Origin: Phoronis australis
Lineage: Eukaryota > Phoronida > Phoronidae
DNA length: 36,287 nt
Assembly: GCA_002633005.1 (NCBI GenBank)
Contig: NMRA01000525.1
Span: forward strand, 258,765 to 295,051
Direction: 5' to 3'
Shown here: positions 11,201-24,900 of the stretch, piece after piece
Numbering within the stretch: the stretch's first letter is position 1
How the letters are laid out: the number at the start of each line of letters is the position of its first letter
Notes under the pieces: generated by a model
The model's database searches: none
Told to the model about the DNA's origin: nothing
Seen by the model: the letters and a program-made list of their open reading frames with translations, nothing else
Made by a program: the position numbers and the translations under genes

Positions 11201-14200
11201 TTTTCAATTTTTTTTCTGCATGCAATAATACACAATCCTCTGGCTGTTTGACACCATGGCACAGGCCATCCTACCAGAAACAACCACCCTTGGGTAATAA
11301 TACACTGTGATCAGGTTTCCTGAACATGAAAAATCGGACTTCAAAGCATGCCTTGAAAGGTAACAGTTCAATATTCTGAAAACCCAATATTGTGATGGCC
11401 CATTGTTCCAACGACCCATTGTTCTGACAATTTACCCAATATTCTGAATACTCACTGTCCCGACGATTTACCCATTGATCTGACCGCCCATTGATCTGAC
11501 CGCCCATTGATCTGACCGCCCGCCTAATGTTCCGACAATTAACCCTTCATTCTGATAGCTCATTAATCTGACCGCCCAATGTTCTGACAATTCCGACCCA
11601 ACATTCTGACAGCTCAATAGTTCCAATAAATTACCCACTAGTCTTGACAACCCAATTGTCTGAGCGTTTACCTATCATAATATTACGACTATGGTCTCAT
11701 TTCTGAATTTTGTTGTATATAAGTTGTTGATGATTTTTTTATGGAATTTATTTATTGCAGAAATCTAATGGGAGAACAGATAACAATTAAAAAACAGACT
11801 ATAAAACATTTCGAAAACTTAAATGCTTTGGTCAAGAGACTCGGTAACGTATAGGCAATTGAGAGGATGCTACTGATGTCTGTGAAGCCACGGGGAGTGC
11901 CTAGGGAATCAATCACAATAACGTCACTATTTCTCACTCAGTCCAAGCTACCTGAGTAAGTGGGCCAATCAAAGTCTGAATGGGGGATAAGCCATGCAGT
12001 GTAAGAGGTCCTAGTAGTTTAGTTTAATTCATAAACTTTTGTATGCACGTACATGTACCCAACGTTTTGGGTAAAGATAACCAATCACAAAAGTTGCCTT
12101 GAGGGCTGTTCCAGTAAAATCTGTATGGGAGAGGGGGGGAAAGCACCTTTTTTCGCACCCACCACCCATATTTTTCATTTATTTCTTCAGCCTACCACCC
12201 GTAATATTTTATAAGTTTGAAATGCAACCACCTGTAATTTTTTTTTGTTCTTGTGGTTGACTACACAGGCGCTTGAATTTATCTGTTCCTCCATCATCAC
12301 TAACGTCATTCATTACTAAGAAAACATATATTTCTTATAATATAAGGTTATTAGCCATCGAGAAATTCGAGCGCCTGTGGTTGACTGGTGTTATGGGCAT
12401 GCTGATGAGGAGATCGGAGGGAGTGAAAAAGTCGGAGCTTTTTGCAAGTTGCATTTTTGTTTCCGTTTTTGATTCTGTGCGGATTGTTTATAAAATTTAC
12501 TAAAATTACCCACCATCAAACATTTATGGCCCAATGAAACAACAACGACCTGTAAATTATTATTTTTTTGAAGTACGACCACCAGCCATTTTGAATTTAA
12601 ATCAAACGCAACCACTCATAAATTTTTATTTCAGTTGCCTTCCCCCCCTCCCACACAGATTTTGCTGGAACAGCCCTGACTGATACCTTCTCACAATTGA
12701 TAAAAATCTTTGCCGAACGTCAGTTTTGCATTTTACCGTTAGTAAATAAAACGTTCTTGAAGAAACAGCAATATAGAATGTATTTAACTGTGTCCTTTTC
12801 ATCCAGTAATTAAAAAAAGTTTTTAGTCAAAGAGCAATCTGATCAACTGGATATTAATTCTTAAACTCTCGGGAGTGTCATGTCTTGCACTGTCTGCAAC
12901 TATGGGCAGCGGAATTTCAAAAATTATTTTAAAACAAAAACAATTCTATTTTGAAAATTACGTTCAATTATAATTTATAAATTCAATGCTATTTTAGAAA
13001 TTTAATGTCATTTTGGAAAACCCATCCTATTTTAGAAATTCAATCATATTTCACAAAATAAAATCCTATTTCACGAATTCAATCTATTTTCATAAATCCG
13101 ATCCTACAGTTATAAATTCAACCTTATTTACAAATTCAATAATAACATTGGAAAAAGCCACGATTGCTTTCACTACGTGAGTGAAATTGTATATCTCTTG
13201 CGTTCTACCGACAATAAATACGTAAATCTTGAACTAGCGTGGAAATAAAGGTACCAAACACTTTCAAATCTATACTGCACACCACCTGTTGTCCCCATGA
13301 AAAGATTTTTTCTGCCCCGACCAGGACTCACACCGGGGACCTCTGCTAACTGTGCAGACGCTCCAGTCCACTGAACCATCGGAACCACTGGTCAAACACA
13401 GAAATCCAATCAGACCTAGCAGTGCCCATCCCGCTCATAAAGTCGTGAGTGTATATAAATATGCAACAGGTGGCGTACTGACCAGACTTCAAAATGTTTG
13501 TGATACGCCCACAATGTACACAAAACTCATTAGATCTCTAGCAGTCAGCCTTGAGAGCTCTTCAACATGCAACATTATTTACCTTTTCTCGAAGAGCACG
13601 TCTTTTAACTGCTATAATGCTCACTATCCGCTCAACTAAGAAAAACAGGTAAAATCCACCAAGCACCACCAGACCACGCAACACGCTCTCTGAACTGTGA
13701 CCTGCCTCTTCCCCGTGATGGCCATGGCTATGAGAGAATGCCTGTGAACAAAGGCGAGAGAGGTGTGGCAAATCACAGCGAGCAAAATGATGTTGTTGAG
13801 ATGTAAGTCACATTACCGAACATTCAATTTGATAATTCACATAACAAAACCCCAAACCATGTATAATTACAGACATGCAAGCTATGAATAACAACAACAA
13901 TACTGGGCATTGAAGGTGAACACCATTCGAAATGTAAACCGCACAGATACAAAGGATGATCATTTTTCATTTTAAATATCCCCACTAGAGGGAGCAATAC
14001 TAAACAATATTCTTGTGTGCATACGTCGCATACGTGGCCTCCACCTAAATGTGCCAAATTTCATCAAGATCCAACCAGGGTTTTTGAGATATCAAGAGGA
14101 CACCCGCAAAACCAGACAAGATATCGACAATATGTGACCAAATATATGTATGTGGGTGCTTAAAAAACCCTTTGTCAAAATCAAAACAGCCATTAGGCTG

Positions 14201-15928
14201 TTTGAAAATTGACTAGTGGCGACACAGTGCCGTCACTTACCACTATGTCAAGTTTCTGTTCTCAAAATCCCTGGTAATATCTTGGAGATACATTTTCCAT
14301 GTTAAATGCTACTGGCCTGTCAAGCATTCACTATTCACGCAACAATAGAGAGTGATGCAAACAGTCCATCAAAAGGTCAGCATTTTGGTTATGCATTCAC
14401 TTCCATTGAGCAAATCAAACACAATGTCCGACTTGTTATTGGACAGTCTGCATAGATCAGTCATGTCACGACAAGGGAAGTGAATGCTGAACAACGATGC
14501 GGGACTTTTGTTGGTCCATTACGTGAGTCACTGCCTTGTTGCATGGACTGTAAATGCACGCCAGGGCAACAGTAATATAACTGGAAAAAATGTCGTGATT
14601 CCAAGATATCCTAAGACAAGAATTTCCCCTCTTTACGACATCGCCCATACTTACGTGTGGCAACAGGTGAAGGAGAGCATCTCCTGTCAATGTGCCGACT
14701 GCCATGGCAACTAAGAATTGCAAGAGAGCATGGTAAAACTTCTTGTGTATGATTGGAATGACGGCGACACTGAGTAGGCCAATCAAGCTGATGACGAGGA
14801 CAGCGCCAATGCTGCATCCCCACACTGGAAAACAAAGATTTTAATTGCATTTATTTACATCGATGTACACAGAAAATTGGTCTTACCTCCAAATAACTAG
14901 CTTAAATTTGCGGTTCAATTTGCCCGGGTAATGAACCACCTTCAACTTTTGCCAAATTTCGATATAAGCGCCCATCCCCAACTTACCGCTAACAAAATTT
15001 GAGCTTATCTTATGCTTCTGTTCGCAGGTTTGCCCCGGGCTCGGACTTTTGTGTTTGTGGGAAACACAGCATGCTTGTACCATGGTCTTGAAAAGTAAGT
15101 TAGCCGGCATTAGTGGAATTCTTTAAGCGCTGCAATTACCTTTTAACTTATTAACTGGTCTTTTATTCGGTATAGGCCAGTTCTGTAGATTTTTATAGAA
15201 CAGGCACTTGTCTACTACGACATTAGTCATCATTAAATGTAATAATCTCGATCGGACTGTGAAGTTGTTTGCTCATACTGACGATTGACATTAGAATGAT
15301 ATTTAAAATCGTGTCTTTTTGACAAGGTTGACCGATTTCATAACCATAACCCTCGTTTAGTTGGTTCAAACTAATGACAAGGCAAGTTGGAAGATATACC
15401 CGCAACATGTTTTCAGTCGTGTTAACCTGCACTGATATTCCAAATAGCAATTGTCAATTGTTTTGCATTAAAAATTACCATTATATGTCTGAGAACGATA
15501 GTATCTTTCAGAAAATATAATAGATCCACAGTTTGTTTGCCTATTCCGAGCATCTCTTGAAATTGTTTTAAAATCTCCGAGTCTCCACAATGTTATAGGT
15601 AAAAAACAGGTAGTTGAATAACAAAACGAGGAATATAATCGAAAGTCCAAACATGAACCTCCTTCCACATTATATAGCAGAATATAATGTCATTATCAGG
15701 AGCGGATCCAGGACTTTTAGTTACAGGGGTCAGGGCAGAGTATTAGCCAGGATTTTGCCCATCAGACATTCGCATCCTCGAACTGCCAAATGGAATCTGG
15801 GAGAGTTTAAGTCTGATTACAATAAAACAGTCATGGAGTTTCATACTGTGTCATTAACGTTGGCTTCAACTACACTTACACAGGAGACAGTTGTCATGGA
15901 GCGATTAACATGGAACAGCTGATCGGGA

Positions 15929-15966
<38 letters not shown>

Positions 15967-18900
15967 TGTGTGTGGGGGGGGGTGTACTGTAAACAAGACA
16001 GACATGGAACAAGTTGACACAGTGGCGGCCATTTTTGATGTCGGTTTAAGAGTTTGAGTGAACTGCACATGATCAGTTGGTTGTGTCAACTACACATCTA
16101 AACACAAACTGGAGCAAAACGGAAGGAATCATCTCTCTACATTTGTGCTGTAGCGCACATACGGGTGATCTGCTAGCATTCCACGTGGTTTGGACGTTTG
16201 CTATTGTTTACGGAACCATGCACATTCAGTCTCTGTGCAAATGACTCAAGCCGATCCAGCTCGCGTTCTGATGTCGCCTGTAAATGTGACAAGAGTGGAG
16301 AAAGTCACGCATTGACAACTCGCACCGGGACAACTGTTCCTTGGGTAAAAAACGGTCGGTCTGCACCGGGTCACCGGCTGCAGGTCCGAGCCCGGCAAAA
16401 TAATTTCCGTCAAAATTTATTTTGCCACATTTTGTCAACATTTTCAGTACAAATTGTCCCTATTTTGGTTTTAGTAAAGTTGAGGTCCGCTGTCGATTAT
16501 TTTATCCCCGTTTGCAGGCTGGTAACAGACGCTGCTCAAGTCGCACAGCCAGCATATACTTAGCCTTGGTTATGGGATAAGTACTGCGTGGTTCCTTCGA
16601 ATGTCTTCTAGTCATGTAATAAGGATTAAAAACATGAGCTTCTAGGACTTTAAATACTTCAGAAGAACTTTAGAAGAGTGGAGGACTTAGCAAACGTCTC
16701 TACAAATGATTGGTGTGATGTATGTTTAACGTCCAGGTTTTATATGATAAGCTTGATATTACTGCGTTACACATAGTTATTTTGTAACCCCCATTTCCTA
16801 TGGACATTTACAGTGCAATACATGTGGAATAGCCATTTTGGTACACGTTTATTTTGGTTAGTTTGGAACCCAAGAACGTGACAGTATCTTAAGATACTAG
16901 TTACGGTTATCACTATTGAAACATTATCATGTAACATCACCAAACCTAAGTCATAACCTTTTTATAAATAATTTCTGTCAAAATTTATTTTGACAAATTT
17001 TGTCAATATTTTCGGTATACGATTGTCCCTATTTTGGTTTTATTAAAGTTAAGGTCCGCTGTAGACTATTTTATCCCAGTTTGCAGTCTGGTAACAGACA
17101 CAGCTCCGCACAGCAGGTGTACTTAAGCCTGGGTTCCTGAATGAATAGTACTTCCGTTTCCACGGTGGGTCGGAATCGTGAGTGGCGCCTTTATTTAAAC
17201 TTTCTTCAACTACAGATTGTGTATTGGTAATTGGATAGGTACTGTGTGGGTCCTTATAATTTCTTCTAACCATTTAATATGGGTGAAAGACGTGTGCTTC
17301 TACGATTTTAACCTGAAGCAGTCAATTACCCTGGCCATGCATGACCTTCCAAACTAAGTCCACAGACCTGAAATTGAATCAGCACACTCTAAACGACATG
17401 TGTATTCGAGTAGCTAAGCAGTGCTCCAGTGCTAAAATTAGAGGTAAATAAGCCCCAAAGCCCACCGTATCACCTTGAGCACTGAACGTAACTTACGGTG
17501 CATAGGCGCTACCTTCAGATGCCAAAAAAGTGGTTGGCTGCGCCTACGTGCGCCTACACCCCACTACAGCACAGTAGCTAAGTATGCAAATTGCCAAAAT
17601 TCTAGGACTGACCTACGGCATGATTGTCGTCCAAGTTGTTGAACGAGCAAAGTTAGATAAATCTAGCTGCAAACTCCCTCAGTTTGTTTGCAGGTCACAT
17701 TCTGCAACTCCGACGACTGTGGTCACTAGTGTCACTTTGCCTTCAGATGTAAACTACGCCAGGACTGTGCCTCAAAACTCCAAGAAAAGACAGTTTCTTT
17801 TAAAAAATGAATTTGTTGTACCTTAGAATGAGAGTCTGTGGCCGACTATAATCTGGGTGATGGTCAATTTCGATTACGCAATCATATTTAATAAACTGCA
17901 GAAAACGTAACAGAATGTGATGTTGCAGAGTACACCGCGATTCTTTAAAAGCGTGCTTTACTGTTCTGAAAATCAGTTAAGTGAAGTAAATTGCGGGTGG
18001 GCTTTAGCCTGTGAGCAGTGGTCACTTATTAATAACTGAAAATTCTCAAAAGCAGTGGTGGGCGTGGCTTACGTGAGCAGAGGTGGGCGTGGCTTACGTG
18101 AGCATGGGCATTAACATGAATATTTATGGTAGGATATAAGGCAGGGAATGTCAGCACACCCAGAGATTACAGCTTTTTCTAAACCCGCACAAGGAAGTAC
18201 AATTGGGTGCATAATAAGGGTTGTTAAAACTTGTTATTGTATAACTGATGCAGCGTGATAAAACTCAAACACCAGGTTAGGTGCCTTCATTCATAGGAAT
18301 CATGAGACACGGTACCTCATCGCCTGCATATATGACTCAAGCAACATCACTAATTCTAATCTAAATAAACAATATGAGAACACCTATTCTAGCACAAAAA
18401 TCCAAGTTCAGGGTATGATCTATTTTTCTGAGTTAGCGGAAGCGAGGAGACCCATGTCACGGTCAATAATTATGGCACAGAAAAGCCTACAAAGTCTTTA
18501 GCAAAATCACAAACATTTTTAAGTCTAGTCTTCACGCCACTTACTGGCCTCATTACAACCTAATGAACATAAGATTAAAAGGTTTCCGTCTCAGACTTAT
18601 ATTCAGTGGCGGATCAAGGATATCACAAGGGGGGGCCCAACATTTTGTCTGTAAACATTTGCTCAAAGTTAGATGCGCATAGCACTGAATGGGGGGAGGT
18701 TGAATGGGGGGGGTTTGCCCCCCTCCCGCCCAGGAAGTTTTTCTGTTTTTTCCTCTAAAAATCAAGCATTTTCCTTTATTCCCGAAGTATTATCCAAGAA
18801 AAAAAAACAAACAACGAAGAAGGTGTCAACCAGGAAAAACTGCAAGTACCACAGACTCGAACTCACAACCTAACGCATACAGCGCGCGTGCTTTACCACT

Positions 18901-21900
18901 GCACCACCACGATGTAACTCCTAATTTGATTCTAAGAGACCTACTTGGTTATGGTCCACAGCATTTGCGTGAAACTTCCTTCTTTTTGTAATGCTTATTA
19001 CATGTTTTACATTTTGTTCAATCAGTTCGTAACAAATTTGTTGCATTTAAAATAGTCTTCAATTGCCCAAAAGACCAAATCCGTTTTTTGCGTTGGCAAT
19101 AATGACGCGATTGCTTTGGAAATCGTCTTAAGTTAAGGTTCGACAAAGAGAGAATTATGTTTTTCTGACTGACTAAGGCTTTGATTAAAATTGACATCTT
19201 ACCAGCATCTTCTGTTTTTCACCATCACTCAGATTCCATTTTCTTTAAAAAATGAAGTAATTTTCTTCATTGCACAGTGGAGCAGATGATGGAAACGGAG
19301 TCGTGGTGCCCAGCGCCACTGCCAGTCGCCTGAGATATCACGGGAGAGCCTATACTTAGCCATAGTTCCGTTACGATAGCGCGGTGTTCCGAATTTGACA
19401 CATGAAATTGGATCTGAGCCCCTCCCCCCTTCCAACATTAAAACTGCACGCATTTAAATCTTGTTTCAGCCGTATAATTTTAATTACCGGGGTTAATTAA
19501 TAAAATCAACATTTCCCTAGGCTCTTGCTGTTCAATTTTTTTTGTGGCAGCCAAGGGGGGGGGGTGGCCCGGGCCCTAAATCCGCCTATGTATATTCATT
19601 AGGTCACATGATGTGGCCAACAGGTGGCACACAGACCAGAAATGTATGTGATCTATATTGCCACGCCGAACGGTTTAACATTTACATACTCATATTCATT
19701 AACACAGTGTTTACCTCTCCTCCATCCAGAGCTCACAACTGCCTTCTTGTTAAAGTAAAATCTCATGAACTTAGGCCGCAATATGGCGGACAAAGTAAAA
19801 CTTTACTGCATCATTCTTTCCATGAAACATAGCGATACCAAATTAAATGATTTCACATGATTTAGATGTAGCACGGCTGCCATCGAACTAACTGCTTAAA
19901 AAATTGTAAGTGTTCACAACATTGTTAAAAGCCCTTGCAAGGTGAGGGCATTTTAGGTAATTATTTTTGACAGAAATTGATGAGATTTTATTCATCTGAA
20001 GCAATAGCCAGATTTAATGGCCAAAGTTCCTTTTCAATAGAACTGATCAAAATTGATCATATAAAGGCACACCTCGGTACAAAATATGAACACTAAATCT
20101 AAAAGCTTCTTTCTTGAAATATGCCAACAACGTTCTGCAACATACCAATGAACGTGATCTCATGAACATCAGTAGCCATGGAAAACAGTGAAAATAAACT
20201 ACACAGTACATACACAAAATGTACCGAGAGTGGCGTAGATGAAGTAATATCCCATGAGACATTATTCCGCGTATCGACTGAGACCAAAGGTACCAAAGGA
20301 TACACGGAAATATTTCTAGTGGGATATTACATCATCTACAGCAATACAGGTATGTTTTGTATTTATCACATTAAGCTTCAAATTCCTAAGTTTCTTCTAC
20401 TTTTTCAGCAAATTTTTTAGAAACATCACATCCTACAGTATATGTATGTACGTACTTGCGCGTTAGGTTACAAGTTTTCTCTAGTAACAGAAACAAATGT
20501 AACGATTTATTACTTGAAAAGAGATTATACAAAGATGAAAACAAAAATATGGTGATTGTGTATTGAACTTGTAAAATTTCCTGAAAAGAGTTAAATAACA
20601 ACAATACCGTAGTTACCAAGGAATCAGCTCCTCAGTTGCAGATGATATAATATTTAGTAATTGAAAACTGAGACATAAGTGTCACATAATTAACAGTTTT
20701 GTTCCAGATGTTACGTTTGTGACCTGATTGCATGATGAGTGTTATTTATAGTGCTGCAATAATTACTTTAAACTATTTCGGGAAAATTTCATGATGGAAC
20801 TGGCTAATGGCCTCGAGTCGACATTGACCTACCTCTTGAACTTTCCGTGTCAGAGGTCACTATTGAAGTAGTCCGGGAGGGGAATACGGAAAACAATATC
20901 ACATGGCCATATTGCACTCGACTGATTTAACACGTATGGGATAAAGTAATTCTGTACTCATTTCGCACAAAAATAATTACCAAAATTGACATTTTTCTAT
21001 TCTTTTAAAGTTTATTACTTTACTGCAAATAACGGAAATTTTACCATAAGTTATTTATGACACCTATACTACAAACCATGCTAGAAATAGACTAAAATTT
21101 TCTCAAATCATTATTTTTGTGAAAAATGCGACAAAAAAGAATTTCAGTAATTGGCCATATCGTGTGAAAAATTGCAATAAGATACTGGTAACTGTATAGG
21201 CTAAACCTGCCAAGGAGGCTGTCTGGACTGTTGCTCCTCCTACTGTTTATGGATAATGTGATAATTGGACAATTTGTGATGGTTCTCTCCAACCTTATTT
21301 AGTGGCCTCCATTCTAACTCGTATATCAAAAAATGGGATTTGTTAACTAGTAAATCGAAAAAACAAAGACCAGGAAATATAAATATGATGTTTGTATTTA
21401 TGCTCCATTATTATTTTTACATAAAAACCTTTTTTAAGTCAAAATTTCATTTTTTCAGAAAGGTACATTCATAGCAAAATAACCCCTCGGTCGATTTTAA
21501 TGAAACTTTTTTAAATGAAAACTTCACCAGTTAACTCAAAAACGCTGTTAGGAATTTTCGATTAGTCTGTTTGTTTGGTTTCTATGACAAATCAACTTGC
21601 ACAACATAAAGAATTTTTTTTTGGTCTTTGTCACATTACGCAAAAACTAGTCCTTTATATCAAAAATCCTAACAGCGTTTTTGAGATTGATGACTAAAAA
21701 TTAAGTTTGTGGAAAGTTTCAGCATTGCTAAGCTCAACTAAAGTCGATTTGCCGAAGCTGAGAAAAAACAATTAAACTGAGTCAAGTGAAAACCTCAAAG
21801 TTTTCGGTTAATTATTCGGTGAAATTTCGGTACACATAACCTATACAAATGAGCCGTTTCAACACTCACTCGCAATGTCAACTGATTTTGTTGTGCGTAA

Positions 21901-24900
21901 CTATCTTAATTATCATTAAAACCTCTAACAGACGTATCTTTCCCAGCCAACTTTTCCTGTTGTTTACGACTTACTTTCTAAGTGGGTCACAGTTCATAGC
22001 CAGCACATGTCACGTGCTAAAAGACTGATACGAAACCAAGTAAGAAATGAATTACGTGCGGTTCCAAGGTGGTTCTGCTAAATCTTTTTTTTTTTCTCAA
22101 TACGCGGTATATTATGTTGTATTTGAAGTTCCCCAAGAATGAGGAAAAGGTATTCTGCTAAACACAAGTGAAATATATGGCCAATTTTTGCGAATAAGGT
22201 TGGAGATATCCTTAAACAAACCAATTCCCCCATCATTGTCAGCAAACTACTTTTGATTTGGGATACTTAAATAAGCTATCTATACTGTCCCTTTAAGGGT
22301 ATGTAGGACCCGAGAAAGATGACCAAATTTGGTTAACTTTGCAACATTATATCTCAGAAATGGCACGTTAAATTTCAATAGAACTTTCGTACATTATGGT
22401 CTATGCACAGTGCTCCAAAACATTGCTAGGAATTGTCTTCAAAATGATCCACTTTCACATGAGGGGCTATCAAAAAAGGACTGTAAAGGTTTTTGAGATT
22501 TCACCATGAATGTCAAACAAAATTTAGTCATGAATGTTTCTTCTCTTTTGCTCAAATTTACTAAAAAGACATGGTCATGTTTCGCGTACACAGAGGCAGA
22601 CCACAAAAAAAAAACAATAAAAATGGCCACAAGTGGTGCAGAGTGTCAAAGCCATCCCAAAATGGGAAGGTGCTGTAGTCTTCATAACAGAAACTAGTTT
22701 GCCAAAAACCGTCAAGGATTTCTGAAGATACAGAGGCAATGGTAAAAACTAAAACTGTCACTAGAGGGCACAGCGGTAGTCAGAGCCATCTAAAAGTCGT
22801 TGGCAGCTGTCGTCACATTTATTGGTCTTGATAACAATTGCAAAATTTTACAAAGCTTCTGCAAAAGATTAAGATGACTTAACCACATTATGCAAAAAGA
22901 TAAAATCACCACTAGGGGGTGCTACAGTTGTCAAGCCTGTACAAAATCAACATCAGTCACAGCCTTCTCATCAGAAACACATCTGGTAAGTTTTTAAAAT
23001 AAATCCTATGAGTGCTTTGGTGGATAGAGAGGTGGATGCCAAAATGGACATAACATTTTTTTTAAATGCCAAGTCTGTACAAAAAGGGAAGGCGTTGTCA
23101 TCTCCATAATAGGAACCTACTTGCCAAATTTCATGCAAATCTATCACGGAACTCCAAAAATACAGAAGCAGACGTAAAATAACTAAAATTGCCACTGGGG
23201 ACACAGCGGTTATTAGACCAGTTCAAAATTTACCCTAGTTTGCTGCCAGCCTCATAAGAACACACCTGCCAAATCTCATTGATTCCATGCAAGGAGTTTA
23301 GGAGATACAGCTGCAAATGGCAGATGCTTAAAGGCAACTGCAATACACACCCACATATGTAGGCACGTAAAAAGACTTGTCTCGTTACTGGCTCAAGGTC
23401 AATTATTTTTATTGAAATCAGAAGCAAGATGGCACTGCGGCAGCCATTTTCTTATTTTTGCAGTCATAGCTCGCTGTACCCTGAGGGATCTTTTTGAAAT
23501 TTGATACGTAGAAAGATCTCGTCATGGTGCTTTTTGTTACACTACAACTTACCATTCTCAAGTTAATCATGATTTCCAGATAACAGTTCTTTTATAGACT
23601 GATTTCTCATGAAGTATCTCCAGCATCCATTGACAGAATTTTAAGAAATTTGGTATGTAAACAGCTCTCGTCAAGACAAAACAGAAATGTAGGATTGTTT
23701 GTCAGTCTGAATTACCATAGTTGAGTTCTTCCGGATTTAATGAAAAGATCTCATCGTTGAACTTCTGTTTGTTTATCATACACAAATAGGTCACACGTTT
23801 TGCCGAATCAACCTGAACTTTACACACATAGACTCAGCTAGTGAAAAGCTCGAGGAAGCAAGATGGAACAGCAACAGCCATTTTACAAAGCTCTAGCTCT
23901 GTGCTCATTTGAAGGAATCTTCTAAAAGTTATTAACTACGTGGATAGACTTCGTCAAGTGCTATCCGAAGTGTATGATACACCCATGAGAAATTTATGAT
24001 TTTCTGATTCAATGATACCGACCTTTCATTGACACTTTTTTGGTTTATCATTAACTGTACAAGATTATGATTTTTTTTAAAAATTTGTTTAAGTGTCCTC
24101 TCTATAAAGCTTTCATTTCACTTTGGTTGCACTTTCATTCCGACAAGACACATTAGGCCTAAACCAAAAGCTAGCACTTTCACGGACAGCAGGCTTATCG
24201 CTGCCTTAGGGTTATCATTTTGCTAACCTGAACTCTTTAAAATTGATTATCATTCAGTAGTGCAATAGGGGCAAAATTACATTCACAGATGGAAAAGAAA
24301 TAATGGTTTTTTAACTTCACTTTCATTTCTTTACATTTTGTTTAATAAACAAAATGTAATGAAAAATAGATCAAGGTATCAACAGGCCAAAAATTTAAAA
24401 CAGTCCACTAATACTTCCCCATCCTTCCCAAGATATTAGGATTCACATATCATTCATCAGTCTGACACCATAAAGGCCTCTTACTGGTCTAGACTACAAT
24501 AGGCCCTTACCAAAGTGCCTGGACTACAATAGTCCCTTACCACAGTGCCTGGACTACAATAGGCCCTTATAGCCACAGTGCCTGGACTACAATAGTCCCT
24601 TACCACAGTGCCTGGACTACAATAGGCCCTTACCACAGTGCCTGGACTACAATAGGCCCTTATAGCCACAGTGCCTGGACTACAATAGGCCCTTACCACA
24701 GTGCCTGGACTACAATAGTCCCTTACCACAGTGCCTGGACTACAATCGGCCCTTATAGCCACAGAGCCTGGATTACAAGCTCATACTGTTTGAGGATTAG
24801 AGGACAGAGATGTGTGTCACTGACAAGCACTTCCTGTTTGTGGCAACATTCTTTCCCCACCATTTTAGATAGCATGGACCATGAAAACTAAATCCACCAT

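Noticed and set aside
13314-13385. Functional tRNA-Thr gene
   Set aside because: C33, a T-stem mismatch and a weak B box argue for a SINE head or pseudogene; the fold alone is not sufficient, so it is listed only as tRNA-like.
24481-24762. 93-codon minus frame with decapeptide repeats as a secreted repeat protein
   Set aside because: It is explained fully by a minisatellite with periods divisible by three; no signal peptide, splice or flanking coding sequence.
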